A DNA stretch of 64,000 nt, from assembly GCF_024733555.1 (NCBI RefSeq), contig NZ_JANIOF010000001.1, positions 1,822,856-1,886,855 of the forward strand, written 5' to 3'. The position numbers and the translations under genes are program-made. A model generated the notes under the pieces. The model saw only the letters and a program-made list of their open reading frames with translations. It ran no database searches and was not told the origin of the DNA. Positions within the stretch are counted from its first letter, which is position 1, and every line of letters begins with the position of its first letter. Source of the DNA: Paenibacillus sp. SC116. Lineage in GTDB: Bacteria > Bacillota > Bacilli > Paenibacillales > Paenibacillaceae. Shown in pieces: positions 1 to 8,859 of the stretch.

Positions 1-165
1 GGCTTCATCGTTTCCAGCCCCGTTTGGTTTGCTGGTCCACAAGCTTTCTGGTTGTATTACCAAGCTGGACTCTTGTTCGATACGTTCCACGCAGTCGGAA
101 ATGCCGCCTTTATGGGCATGCTAGCTCCGATATTATTGAGGGCCGTACACAAAGTAAAACTGTAA
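1..165 (+). CDS. C-terminal fragment of a probable ECF transporter S component (membrane protein)
   Basis: Frame 1 is open from the first base to a TAA at 163-165, giving the last 54 residues of a protein that begins outside the window. The visible part is hydrophobic, has aromatic residues around a likely membrane segment, and contains LLFDTFHAVGN followed by a short helix and a basic tail (LLRAVHKVKL). The D-x-x-H-A-x-G-N pattern resembles the last transmembrane part of energy-coupling-factor substrate-binding (S) components. Substrate cannot be inferred. A hairpin 130 bases downstream could end the transcript. Family assignment is tentative because most of the protein is missing. Confidence 0.5.
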   Translation, partial: GFIVSSPVWFAGPQAFWLYYQAGLLFDTFHAVGNAAFMGMLAPILLRAVHKVKL

Positions 166-295
166 CGACGTAACATTCTAACATTAACAAGCATAGTGTG
201 CGGTTCGCTACCGCATTTCATTCGAAATGTGATTGTGTAATGATGAACAGCTCATACGTAGAACGTTGCATTAGCTTAGCCTATCAATGAAAGCG

Positions 296-340
296 AAAGA
301 CCGTTTCCCCAGCCAAATGGCTGAATAGGAAGCGGTCTTT
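296..340. terminator. Hairpin between convergent genes
   Basis: The arm AAAGACCGTTTCC (296-308) pairs with GGAAGCGGTCTTT (328-340) with one G-U pair. It lies between the plus-strand transporter fragment and the minus-strand nrdR. The T-run on the plus strand is short, so efficiency is uncertain. The rest of 166-461 holds nothing else gene-like. Confidence 0.6.
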
Positions 341-393
341 GCTTTATGTCTTTAGATTTTATACTAACCATGCTGTTCACTTCACCCAAATAA

Positions 394-439
394 AAACAGC
401 CCCATAGCGGGCAATAACGCCTCTGCTACAAGACTGTTT
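394..439 (-). terminator. Terminator of nrdR
   Basis: On the minus strand AAACAGTC pairs with GGCTGTTT (one T-G pair), and the second arm runs into TTTATTT. It lies just downstream of the nrdR stop. Confidence 0.6.
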
Positions 440-461
440 CTTCATCCCTATCCATGTATGA

Positions 462-944
462 TTAGGAATTCCCATTCATATCGCCGAGCGGATGCTTAGA
501 CAATAACGTTGTCAGCTCCTTCATAAACATATCAATATCTTTGAACTGGCGATATACAGAAGCGAAGCGCACATACGCAACTTCATCCACAGGATACAGC
601 TGTTCCATAACAAACTCGCCGATTTCACGACTCTCGACTTCAGCGTGAGCTGTCGTGCGAAGCTGCTTTTCAACTTCGGATACGATAGCTTCAAGGCGCT
701 CCAATGGAACTGGACGCTTTTCACAGGCACGAATTAATCCGCGCAAAAGTTTTTCCCTGCTGAATTCTTCACGACTACCTTCTTTTTTAATAACGATAAG
801 CGGGGTTTCTTCGACCATCTCAAATGTTGTAAACCGGCGGCTGCACAGCTCACATTCCCGTCTACGGCGAATCGACTTGTTATCATTCGCAGGGCGTGAA
901 TCAAGCACCTTCGTGCCATTATGATCACAATATGGACATCTCAT
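462..944 (-). CDS. nrdR: Transcriptional repressor NrdR
   Basis: The 160-residue protein has the NrdR architecture: an N-terminal zinc ribbon ([15 protein letters not shown], then [12 protein letters not shown]) and an ATP-cone domain (from about residue 48, [14 protein letters not shown]). NrdR binds ATP/dATP and represses ribonucleotide reductase operons. The start is the ATG at 944-942, behind GGAGGG; an upstream in-frame extension of 15 codons lacks a ribosome binding site. It lies near the polA-mutM-coaE group, which fits a DNA-precursor and repair neighbourhood. Length and motifs match the family. Confidence 0.96.
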   Translation of the reverse strand: MRCPYCDHNGTKVLDSRPANDNKSIRRRRECELCSRRFTTFEMVEETPLIVIKKEGSREEFSREKLLRGLIRACEKRPVPLERLEAIVSEVEKQLRTTAHAEVESREIGEFVMEQLYPVDEVAYVRFASVYRQFKDIDMFMKELTTLLSKHPLGDMNGNS

Positions 945-1058
945 TTTCTTCCCTCCTGTCCTACTGTTAAAAAAGTAATAAACTCCCAATGGTTACCTGT
1001 AATGATATTCGTAACTTTGCGCACAATACAATTACCAACCGCAAGGAGGTGAATAGAT

Positions 1059-1283
1059 ATGAGCCAAAGCAACAACCGTTCCAGCAACAGCTTAGTAGTT
1101 CCACAATCAGCAGGCGCACTTGAGCAATTGAAATTTGAAATCGCTCAAGAACTTGGTATCTCGATCCCGCAAGATGGATACTACGGACACGTAGCAACTC
1201 GTGACACAGGCTCCATCGGTGGTTACATCACGAAACGTCTTGTAACGATTGCCGAGCAGTCACTTGCAGGTCAATACCAATAA
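1059..1283 (+). CDS. Alpha/beta-type small acid-soluble spore protein (SASP)
   Basis: The 74-residue protein contains both hallmarks of the alpha/beta SASP family: ALEQLKFEIAQELG, which holds the GPR protease recognition region, and GSIGGYITKRLVTIAEQ near the C-terminus. These proteins saturate forespore DNA, hold it in an A-like form and protect it from UV and heat; they are degraded at germination. A strong AAGGAGGTGA precedes the ATG. Weak sigma-G-like elements (TGTAAT and CACAATA, about 18 bases apart) lie upstream, but I would not call a promoter on them. The gene is monocistronic and is followed by a strong hairpin. Confidence 0.95.
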   Translation: MSQSNNRSSNSLVVPQSAGALEQLKFEIAQELGISIPQDGYYGHVATRDTGSIGGYITKRLVTIAEQSLAGQYQ

Positions 1284-1290
1284 TGGTAAT

Positions 1291-1328
1291 GAAGCGTCGA
1301 AAGTGCGCACGCGCACTTTCGATGCTTC
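1291..1328 (+). terminator. Terminator of the SASP gene
   Basis: An 18-base arm (1291-1308) pairs with 1311-1328 with a single G-U pair and a two-base gap, so the real loop is about four bases. It is followed by TTCTT. Confidence 0.85.
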
Positions 1329-1374
1329 TTCTTACTTAACAAGTAACAACAACAGCCAGTCCCATTTCAAAATA

Positions 1375-1956
1375 CTAGGATTCATACACTTTTTTGTACT
1401 TCGTATAATAATGAAACACTTTCGTTACATAGTTGCGTGTCTCCTGGAATGGAATCTGTTCCTTAGCGGTTTCCAGTCGACCATCCCATGTTCCTTGCTT
1501 CAACCACTTGTTCACATTGCCTGGACCTGCATTATAAGCTGCAACAGCAGCAGGGATATTATTATGATACTGCTTGATTAAAGAACGTAAATAAAAAGTA
1601 CCTAGCTCTATACTCGGCTCCGCTTCCAAGTGAAGCTGCTCCAATGACCACGCCTGATTTCGTCCAGACTTCTCCATGAGCCAATTCGCCGTATCCGGCA
1701 TGAGCTGCATAATACCTAATGCACCTTTATGCGACTTCTTTCCGACTTGGTAATTCGTTTCTGCCCTTATAATGGCTGCAACTAGCAACGGATCAACCTG
1801 TTGCTTATTCGCATGCACGGTAATCTCATCCTTATAAGGAATGGGATACATCCACTCCCCCAACCAATTCGATTGGAAAAAGAGAATAAATATAAATCCG
1901 ATAAACAAAAGAAGCATGACTCTCTTTTTCCGAAAGAGTCCCATTATTTTTTTCAT
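1375..1956 (-). CDS. Membrane-anchored lytic transglycosylase, Slt/GH23 type
   Basis: The 193-residue protein starts with a basic stretch and one transmembrane segment (about residues 13-30), then an extracytoplasmic goose-lysozyme-like SLT domain. The catalytic glutamate is in RAETNYQVGKKSHKGALG, followed by the family motifs IMQLMPDT and AVAAYNAGPGNV. Such enzymes cleave the MurNAc-GlcNAc bond of peptidoglycan to give 1,6-anhydroMurNAc. Its ATG overlaps the coaE stop (ATGA, 1953-1956), so it is translationally coupled as the last gene of polA-mutM-ytaF-coaE. A role in wall remodelling or spore cortex is inference. Confidence 0.9.
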   Translation of the reverse strand: MKKIMGLFRKKRVMLLLFIGFIFILFFQSNWLGEWMYPIPYKDEITVHANKQQVDPLLVAAIIRAETNYQVGKKSHKGALGIMQLMPDTANWLMEKSGRNQAWSLEQLHLEAEPSIELGTFYLRSLIKQYHNNIPAAVAAYNAGPGNVNKWLKQGTWDGRLETAKEQIPFQETRNYVTKVFHYYTKYKKVYES

Positions 1957-2549
1957 AATAGCCCTTTCTCCTGCAAAAACAAACGAACTTGACGCTCAGT
2001 CTCCGTACGATCCTTATCATTATGAATGATCCAGTCCGCCCGTTCCCGCTTCTCTTCTAAACTCATCTGTGCATGTATGCGTCTATGTGCCTCTTCCTCA
2101 GTAAGCTCGTCGCGCTCCTTAAGACGTTCCAACTGTACAGCAGGAGGTACATAAACGACAACAACTTCTTCGAAGAGCTCGTCCAATCCTGACTCAAACA
2201 ATAGCGGAACATCTACAACAACGAGACGCTTCGGGTCTTCTTGTTCATACTGCTGCATTTGCTCCAGCATTAGTTTACGGATTGCCGGATGTGTAATCTG
2301 ATCGAGTGCGCGGCGTTCGACGGGATCTTGAAAAATAACTTGTCCCAATCGCTTACGATCTAGCGTGCCATCTGGCAACAGCATTTCGGAACCGAACCGA
2401 TCCGCGATCTGCTCCAGTACGGTACTGCCAGGAAGAACAACCTCCCTGGCAATTCGATCTGCATCTACCAACCGCGCTCCATATTGAACAAACAATTGAG
2501 ACACGGTGCTTTTGCCAGATGCGATGCCACCTGTAAGACCTATGTTCAA
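1953..2549 (-). CDS. coaE: Dephospho-CoA kinase
   Basis: It phosphorylates the 3'-OH of dephospho-CoA, the last step of coenzyme A synthesis. The Walker A motif GLTGGIASGKST is at the very N-terminus, followed by DADRIAREVV and the lid-region VVVDVPLLFESG. The preferred start is the TTG at 2549-2547, five bases after GGAGGTGA. That gives 198 residues and the usual N-terminus (M)NIGLTGG; an ATG five codons upstream would overlap the Shine-Dalgarno. The stop overlaps the start of the transglycosylase gene. The position downstream of polA-mutM-ytaF matches the Bacillus order. Confidence 0.96.
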   Translation of the reverse strand: MNIGLTGGIASGKSTVSQLFVQYGARLVDADRIAREVVLPGSTVLEQIADRFGSEMLLPDGTLDRKRLGQVIFQDPVERRALDQITHPAIRKLMLEQMQQYEQEDPKRLVVVDVPLLFESGLDELFEEVVVVYVPPAVQLERLKERDELTEEEAHRRIHAQMSLEEKRERADWIIHNDKDRTETERQVRLFLQEKGLL

Positions 2550-2609
2550 TCGAATCACCTCCATTCACTTGACGATTACACATGCTGCTACTGTTTCAAA
2601 CCTATAACG

Positions 2610-3350
2610 TTATATTAATTTCATAATTCCCATCATTATTAACAATAATCCGGGTACAAAGGTAAGCTTGCGAATCCATTCGGTACGAGCAAATGCTGCA
2701 CCGACATGAATACCCAGCTTTAGAAATATGCCGCCAAACAAAGCAATGAACAACGAGGTCCATAAAGATGGATAACCGAGCATCGCTGCACCAATTCCCG
2801 CTCCAAAAGCATCTAGTGACAGTGCCGCTCCGAGCCAAGCTGCTTCTGAAGGGCTAATCGTTCCTGAGCGGTCCATATCAGCTGCCGCTGGGCTCCGCAA
2901 AATGTGAATAATAATTCCGAATCGCTTCAACTGCAGACGAAACAAGGTTGCTGGAGTTGCTATTGTACGTGTCGTTTCAGCATGTACGGAATCTGTATTG
3001 GCAATAGCCGAAGTGACAACTTTTTCTGAAGTATGTGCAATGTCGTTCGTCTGGTACACAGCCTCATCATCTTCTGAAGAGGTGCGGAAAAATTGAACTA
3101 ACACCCAGCAACCAATCCCAATCAACAACAGTGCTCCAAGCCAACGAGAGACATCTGCCGAGAAAACCTGCATAATAATCGTGCCAATTTGCATCGACAC
3201 ATATAGCATCAAACCCGAACAGCCTGCAATGATAGCAACTGGCAGCCAGCCTATCCGTAATCTACGAAGTCCATAAGTTATGCCTACTCCGAAACTGTCC
3301 AGGCTTAGAGCAAACGCCAAAATAAATACAGATGACATAAAAACGACCAC
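2610..3350 (-). CDS. ytaF: Sporulation membrane protein YtaF (MntP/LysE-like), with EF-hand-like loop
   Basis: The 246-residue polytopic membrane protein is built of two similar halves, each with a S-L-D-x-F-G-x-G-I signature (ALSLDSFGVGITYG near the N-terminus and AALSLDAFGAGIGAA in the second half). YtaF belongs to the MntP-like family and is linked to sporulation in Bacilli. The start is the GTG at 3350-3348, six bases behind AGGAGG. Between the halves lies a long hydrophilic loop of about 70 residues ending in DMDRSGTISPSE, which fits the canonical 12-residue EF-hand calcium loop. Calcium binding is inferred from the motif only. The gene sits between mutM and coaE as in B. subtilis. Confidence 0.9.
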   Translation of the reverse strand: MVVFMSSVFILAFALSLDSFGVGITYGLRRLRIGWLPVAIIAGCSGLMLYVSMQIGTIIMQVFSADVSRWLGALLLIGIGCWVLVQFFRTSSEDDEAVYQTNDIAHTSEKVVTSAIANTDSVHAETTRTIATPATLFRLQLKRFGIIIHILRSPAAADMDRSGTISPSEAAWLGAALSLDAFGAGIGAAMLGYPSLWTSLFIALFGGIFLKLGIHVGAAFARTEWIRKLTFVPGLLLIMMGIMKLI

Positions 3351-3542
3351 CGTGCACCCTCCTCGCACAGTAAAGGACATCTTCCCTTCACTGTATCTTG
3401 TTGCGTATCCCATCATATGGGCGCACATCACGAGGGGTGCATAGTTACTAATCGTTCATCACTTATCATCAAGCCTAGCACTCAACGTATCATCGCTACT
3501 TCCATGTCACTGGAATCTGATTTCTATAAAATGTACCGTGTG

Positions 3543-4373
3543 TTAGAACTGAGGCTGACATACTCGGCAAGTATGCGTTCCTCTTCCACCAACAACACTT
3601 TTCTCAATCATCGTACCACAGTTTGTACAAGCTTGTCCCTGCTGGCCGTATACTTTCAACTGCTGTTGGAACATGCCCATTTCCCCTTGTCCATTCACAT
3701 AAGACTTAATAGAAGATCCGCCTGCATCAATCGCTTCTTTCAAAGTCGATACGATAGCATAATAAAGACGTTCCACTTGCTCACGTGTAAGACTGTCCGC
3801 GGATTGCAGCGGATGGATACGAGCTAAAAACAAAGCTTCATCCACATAAATATTACCTAGTCCCACAACAATATGCTGATTTAACAGCACAGGTTTAATC
3901 GCACTACGACGCTTACGAAGCGATTCATACAATGCATCGACGGTGAAGGAAGGGTCCATTGGCTCAATCCCCAATTTGTGAAGCGGAGCCATTACCTCTT
4001 CATCACCTGCATTAAATAAATGCATCGTGCCAAATTGGCGTACATCTTTATAACGCAGTTCCGTTCCATCGTCAAAATGGAAAATAACATGCGTATGCTT
4101 CTCTACAGGATCTTCCGAGCGGTATACGCCATAACGCCCCTCCATGCGTAAATGAGAAACGAGTACAAGTCCATCTAGACGAAAAATGAGGAACTTCCCT
4201 CTTCTATCGATATGCTGAATCGTATGACCAACTACAGCGTCACCGAACTGTTCATGCTCCTGGGGACGCTGAATAATTCGAGGCAGCGAGACGGTAACCC
4301 GTTCGATACGCTTTCCTGTTACTAATTCATTTAATGTACGTTTTACCGTTTCAACCTCCGGCAATTCCGGCAT
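3543..4373 (-). CDS. mutM: Formamidopyrimidine-DNA glycosylase (Fpg)
   Basis: The bifunctional glycosylase/AP lyase removes 8-oxoguanine and formamidopyrimidines. The mature N-terminus PELPEVETVKR carries the catalytic Pro1 and Glu2. The beta-hairpin lysine lies in HIDRRGKFLIF, the helix-two-turn-helix region includes GLGNIYVDEALF, and a C-terminal zinc finger (CTNCGT ... CRVCQ) closes the 276-residue protein. The ATG at 4373 is four bases behind GAGGTGAT; an ATG three codons earlier is less well placed. It lies directly downstream of polA, a conserved repair pairing. Confidence 0.97.
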   Translation of the reverse strand: MPELPEVETVKRTLNELVTGKRIERVTVSLPRIIQRPQEHEQFGDAVVGHTIQHIDRRGKFLIFRLDGLVLVSHLRMEGRYGVYRSEDPVEKHTHVIFHFDDGTELRYKDVRQFGTMHLFNAGDEEVMAPLHKLGIEPMDPSFTVDALYESLRKRRSAIKPVLLNQHIVVGLGNIYVDEALFLARIHPLQSADSLTREQVERLYYAIVSTLKEAIDAGGSSIKSYVNGQGEMGMFQQQLKVYGQQGQACTNCGTMIEKSVVGGRGTHTCRVCQPQF

Positions 4374-4438
4374 GCCTATCACCTCGATGTTTGTAATTCT
4401 TATTAACCGATCTACTATACTTCATTCAGAACTTTTCT

Positions 4439-7102
4439 TTATTTTGCCTCGTACCAGTCGGAACCTGTGCTTACATCCGCGCGAAGAGGTACACTCAGCT
4501 CAATCGCTTGCTCCATAACCTCTGGTACAAGCTTCTTCATCGTCTCCACTTCATCTTGCGGCACTTCAAACACAAGTTCATCGTGTACTTGCAGCAGCAT
4601 ACGGCTCTTCAATTCCATATCACGCATGCGCTTATCCATTTGCACCATCGCAAGCTTGATGATATCTGCGGCTGTACCTTGAATCGGCGTGTTCATCGCG
4701 GTACGCTCTGCAAAGGAACGCAAGTTGAAGTTAGAAGCATTGATCTCAGGTAAATATCGACGGCGCTCCAACATCGTTTTCACATAACCATCTTGACGCG
4801 CTTGCTTCACGATATCGTCCATAAACGTGCGTACTCCTTGGAATACTGCGAAATACTGCTCGATAAACTGAGCTGCTTCCTTACGTGTAATGTTCAAGTT
4901 TTGTGACAATCCGTAATCACTGATACCATACACTATACCGAAATTGACCGCTTTTGCTTGACGGCGCATATTCGAATCTACATCCGTTTCTGCTACGCCA
5001 AATACGTCCATAGCCGTCTTCGTATGAATGTCCATATCTTCGATGAAAGCTTCTTTTAATTTTTCATCACCAGAGATATGAGCCAATACACGCAGCTCGA
5101 TCTGAGAGTAATCCGCCGCTACAATCGTCCATCCTTCCTCAGATGGCACAAATGCTTGACGAATACGGCGTCCCTCTTCAAGACGAATCGGGATGTTCTG
5201 CAAGTTCGGATACTGCGAACTTAAGCGACCCGTTGCCGCTATCGTTTGACGATAGTACGTGTGTACCCGTCCTGTTTCTGGTCTAACCTCTTTCAGCAAT
5301 CCTTCAATATAAGTAGACTGCAATTTCGTCATTTGACGATAGTGCAAGATGAGCGGGATGATGTCATGATACGGTGCCAGCTTGTCCAGCACTTCCGCAT
5401 CCGTTGAATATCCTGTTTTCGTTTTCTTAACAACTGGCAGCCCTAACTTATCAAATAAAATCTCGCCAAGCTGCTTCGGAGATCCAACGTTGAACTCTGT
5501 GCCTGCAAGCTCATAAATACGAACCATCGTTGTTTCAATTTGTTCTGTAAACTGCTTGCCAAGCTGCTCTAGACTTTCCTTATTCACACGAATACCCGTC
5601 TTCTCCATTTCAGCCAAGATCGAAGATAACGGCAATTCAAGCTCATCATAGAGCTTACTCATCTCATAACGCTCAAGATCAGCCTTCATCATAGGTACCA
5701 CTTGGCGAATAACATACGCTTTGCGCGCTGTATGATCAGCCACTACAGATGCTTCGGGCACTTTAAACTTTGCACCTTTTCCAAAGACCGCTTCGTCCTC
5801 TGTTACTGACATCAGCTCGTATTTGTTAGCCACCGACTGAACCGTTGCATTCGCATCGCTCGGATCAAGGATGTAAGCTGCGAGCTGAATATCAAACTCA
5901 TTACCACGCAGTGTAATACCCGCCCAATGAAGAACTAGCTCCATATAATGCAGATCGTATCCGTATTTCACAGCTGATTCATTGCCAAGCCATTCCCGTA
6001 CAAATGCAGCATCTTCATGCAGAAGCATGTCTACCGGCACATACCAAGACGTATTTACAGAAGAGAGCATCAACCCGATTGCTTCAGCCTGATGTGGGTT
6101 GTCTCCCTTCGCTTCAAGTACAATGGTATCTACTTCATTCATACCATCACGCAAACGATCCAAATGTTCTGAAGTAACAACGACTACATCCAGTTCAACT
6201 TCAGGCTCTTTCTCGCTCTCAGCCACAACATCACCATTTTGAGTTGCGAGCTTTTCAACCCGTTCCAATACAGACTTGAACTCAAGCTTGCGAAGCATCG
6301 GAAGCGCTGTACCCGCAGGAATGCCCTCGAACTTAAGCTTCTCCTGATCAAGCTCGATTGGCACTTCACGATAGATCGTTGCCAGCTGTTTACTCATACG
6401 AGCATCCTCAGCATGGTTCGTAATATTTTCTTTCATTTTGCCTTTTAGCTCATCAACATGATCAAGTACATTTTCAACGGAGCCGTATTGATGAAGCAGC
6501 TTCAATGCTGTCTTCTCTCCTATGCCAGGCACACCAGGAATATTATCGGATGTATCGCCCATTAGCCCTTTCATGTCAATAATTTGCAGCGGCTTCAATT
6601 GATACTTTTCTTCGATTGCTGCAGGCGTATATTTTTCAATCTCCGTAACACCTTTACGCGTATATATGATCGTAACTTGGTCTGATGCCAATTGCAGCAT
6701 ATCCTTGTCCCCTGTTACCACAAGCACCTGCTTATCTTGTTCCGAATCCACAGTCATCGTACCGATAATATCATCGGCTTCATACCCGCTAAGCTCAAAC
6801 TGAGCGATTCCCATCGCTTCCAACAGCTCTTTCATCAATGGGAACTGTTCAGATAACTCTTGCGGAGTTTTGGCACGTCCACCTTTGTAATCCTTATAAT
6901 CACCATGGCGGAATGTTACTTTGCCTGCATCGAATGCTACGAGCATATGAGTCGGCTTTTCCTCTTCAATGAGCTTGAGAAGCATCGTGGTAAAGCCATA
7001 AACTGCATTCGTATGTATGCCTTGTGAGTTCGTCAACGGCGGCATCGCATAGAATGCTCGATTCGCAATACTATTTCCATCTATAATAATCCATTTTTCC
7101 AT
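4439..7102 (-). CDS. polA: DNA polymerase I
   Basis: The 887-residue enzyme has three parts. The 5'-3' exonuclease is residues about 1-290 (IIIDGNSIANRAFYA; GVPGIGEKTALKLL). The 3'-5' exonuclease-like domain is about 300-480. The family A polymerase domain is about 490-887, with motif A DYSQIELRVLAHISGD, motif B RRQAKAVNFGIVYG and motif C LLQVHDELVFE. The proofreading site looks inactive: the D-x-E of the first exonuclease motif is replaced (IVLEAKGDN), as in Bacillus and Geobacillus Pol I. It fills gaps in Okazaki fragment maturation and excision repair. It is probably the first gene of the polA-mutM-ytaF-coaE operon. Confidence 0.97.
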   Translation of the reverse strand: MEKWIIIDGNSIANRAFYAMPPLTNSQGIHTNAVYGFTTMLLKLIEEEKPTHMLVAFDAGKVTFRHGDYKDYKGGRAKTPQELSEQFPLMKELLEAMGIAQFELSGYEADDIIGTMTVDSEQDKQVLVVTGDKDMLQLASDQVTIIYTRKGVTEIEKYTPAAIEEKYQLKPLQIIDMKGLMGDTSDNIPGVPGIGEKTALKLLHQYGSVENVLDHVDELKGKMKENITNHAEDARMSKQLATIYREVPIELDQEKLKFEGIPAGTALPMLRKLEFKSVLERVEKLATQNGDVVAESEKEPEVELDVVVVTSEHLDRLRDGMNEVDTIVLEAKGDNPHQAEAIGLMLSSVNTSWYVPVDMLLHEDAAFVREWLGNESAVKYGYDLHYMELVLHWAGITLRGNEFDIQLAAYILDPSDANATVQSVANKYELMSVTEDEAVFGKGAKFKVPEASVVADHTARKAYVIRQVVPMMKADLERYEMSKLYDELELPLSSILAEMEKTGIRVNKESLEQLGKQFTEQIETTMVRIYELAGTEFNVGSPKQLGEILFDKLGLPVVKKTKTGYSTDAEVLDKLAPYHDIIPLILHYRQMTKLQSTYIEGLLKEVRPETGRVHTYYRQTIAATGRLSSQYPNLQNIPIRLEEGRRIRQAFVPSEEGWTIVAADYSQIELRVLAHISGDEKLKEAFIEDMDIHTKTAMDVFGVAETDVDSNMRRQAKAVNFGIVYGISDYGLSQNLNITRKEAAQFIEQYFAVFQGVRTFMDDIVKQARQDGYVKTMLERRRYLPEINASNFNLRSFAERTAMNTPIQGTAADIIKLAMVQMDKRMRDMELKSRMLLQVHDELVFEVPQDEVETMKKLVPEVMEQAIELSVPLRADVSTGSDWYEAK

Positions 7103-7253
7103 AACCTGTACGCCCCTCATTACAATCTCTTCTTATTATGATAGCATAGCGCACGCCTATAATGGAAATAAGTCATGCACGTGCAAAGCATCCATTTTGT
7201 ATGAAAGGATTACTTCCATATTAACCACCAGATTCCATTTTGGAATTAGACAG

Positions 7254-7287
7254 AAAAGCCGTCCCCAACGACTCAGGAACGGCTTCT
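7254..7287 (-). terminator. Terminator of the pst-phoU operon
   Basis: On the minus strand AAGCCGTTCC pairs with GGGGACGGCTT (with a G-T pair), followed by TTTCTG. It lies directly after the phoU stop. Confidence 0.8.
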
Positions 7288-7306
7288 TCACTATACACAT
7301 GTTCAA

Positions 7307-7966
7307 CTAGCTGTTGAGGTCAGGACGGCTGTTCGTAACCAAGTATACGACACTTTCACCGATATTCGTCGCATGGTCAGCAATACGCTCAATGTAGCGA
7401 CCTACAAAATTCAACAACATGACTTGGTTCGCATTTTGCGGATTTTCGACAATATATTGATATAGGTCACGTAAAATTTGTCCGTACAGTTGATCGACCA
7501 AATCATCTTCCTTAGCCATCTTATACGCAAGATCTACATCTTCGCGTTCATAGGCTTTAATGGAATCTTCAATCATTTTTTGAACGATCTCAGCCATACG
7601 AGGAATATCAACCAATTCCTTAATAAGCGGTTGGCCTTCCAAACGAACGACTACTTTAGCGATATCGATCGATAAGTCACCCATACGCTCCAGATCACTC
7701 GCGATACGGAATGAAACAAGAATACGACGCAAATCTTTTGCCACAGGCTGCTGAGTAAGGATCAGCTTGGAACCGATATCCATAATATCATTCTCAAGTT
7801 GGTTCAGCTCAACATCCTTTTCAATAATTTCTTTTGCGCGTGCTACATCTTGTGTTTTCAAAGACTCGACCGACTCCGCCAAAGCACGCTCTACGCGACG
7901 TCCCATCTCTTCTATAAGCTGACTTAGCTCTCCTAGAGCAAGATCAAAATCTCGACGTTGTATCAT
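7307..7966 (-). CDS. phoU: Phosphate signalling protein PhoU
   Basis: The 219-residue all-helical protein has two PhoU repeats, each with the metal-binding E/D-x-x-x-D pattern (DLERMGDLSIDIAK in the first, YIERIADHATNIGES in the second). PhoU links the Pst transporter to the PhoR kinase and keeps the Pho regulon off when phosphate is plentiful. The ATG follows GGGAG. It is the last gene of pstS-C-A-B-phoU, 43 bases after pstB, and is followed by a terminator. Confidence 0.96.
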   Translation of the reverse strand: MIQRRDFDLALGELSQLIEEMGRRVERALAESVESLKTQDVARAKEIIEKDVELNQLENDIMDIGSKLILTQQPVAKDLRRILVSFRIASDLERMGDLSIDIAKVVVRLEGQPLIKELVDIPRMAEIVQKMIEDSIKAYEREDVDLAYKMAKEDDLVDQLYGQILRDLYQYIVENPQNANQVMLLNFVGRYIERIADHATNIGESVVYLVTNSRPDLNS

Positions 7967-8009
7967 CGTACAGTCTCCCTTCTCGCTTGCCGTTGATGTG
8001 TCTCACCAC

Positions 8010-8819
8010 TTAACCGAAGCGGCCTGTGATGTAATCTTCCGTACGCTTATCGTTTGGGTTCGAGAATAGCTTATCTGTTTGGTCGTACTCCACTACTTCA
8101 CCATTCAAGAAGAATACCGTCTGATCCGAAATACGTGCAGCTTGATGCATGTTGTGTGTAACCATAACGATCGTATATTTGCTCTTCAACTCTTGTGTCA
8201 GCTCTTCAATCTTCAATGTAGAGATTGGGTCAAGCGCAGATGTTGCTTCATCCATTAATAGAATTTCTGGATTCACTGCCAACGCACGTGCGATACAAAG
8301 ACGCTGCTGCTGTCCACCAGACAAGCTGAACGCGGAACGCTTCAAGAAGTCTTTCACTTCATTCCACAGTGCAGCCTGCTTCAAGCTTTGTTCTACAATC
8401 TCATCAAGCTGTGCTTTATTTGTTGTTCCATGTAGACGCGGACCATAAGCTACGTTGTCATAGATCGATTTCGGGAACGGGTTAGCCTGCTGGAATACCA
8501 TGCCGACTTTTTTACGAAGCGTTTCTACATCTACTTCATTGCTGTAAATGTCCGTTCCTGCAATATCAACTAGTCCTTCAATTCTTGTATTTGGAATCAT
8601 ATCATTCATACGGTTTAACGTACGAAGCAAAGTCGACTTACCACAACCAGAAGGACCGATAAATGCGGTTACTGCCTTCTCTGGAATCGTTAGGTTCACT
8701 TTTTTCAAAGCGTGATACGTACCATAATACAGATCCATATCTTTAATATCTATAATCGTCTTAAAATCAACTGCTTGTGTTGTTTCTTTAGCTTGTGGAG
8801 CCGCTGTCGTTGTAGACAT
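8010..8819 (-). CDS. pstB: Phosphate ABC transporter ATP-binding protein
   Basis: The 269-residue ABC ATPase has Walker [11 protein letters not shown]-loop [21 protein letters not shown] (Pst-specific), signature [15 protein letters not shown] and Walker [13 protein letters not shown], then the switch histidine in [10 protein letters not shown]. It powers high-affinity phosphate import with PstA and PstC. The N-terminal 20 residues (rich in Thr, Ala, Gln) extend beyond the ABC core. GGGAGGT precedes the ATG. It is the fourth gene of the pst operon. Confidence 0.97.
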   Translation of the reverse strand: MSTTTAAPQAKETTQAVDFKTIIDIKDMDLYYGTYHALKKVNLTIPEKAVTAFIGPSGCGKSTLLRTLNRMNDMIPNTRIEGLVDIAGTDIYSNEVDVETLRKKVGMVFQQANPFPKSIYDNVAYGPRLHGTTNKAQLDEIVEQSLKQAALWNEVKDFLKRSAFSLSGGQQQRLCIARALAVNPEILLMDEATSALDPISTLKIEELTQELKSKYTIVMVTHNMHQAARISDQTVFFLNGEVVEYDQTDKLFSNPNDKRTEDYITGRFG

Positions 8820-8859
8820 ACGTGCATACCTCCCTCAAAAGTCCGTTCAGGTGTTGGTG

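Noticed and set aside
3417-3827. A 136-codon plus-strand frame across the ytaF-mutM junction
   Set aside because: Mostly antisense to mutM, no ribosome binding site, Ser/Thr/Arg-rich translation without motifs.
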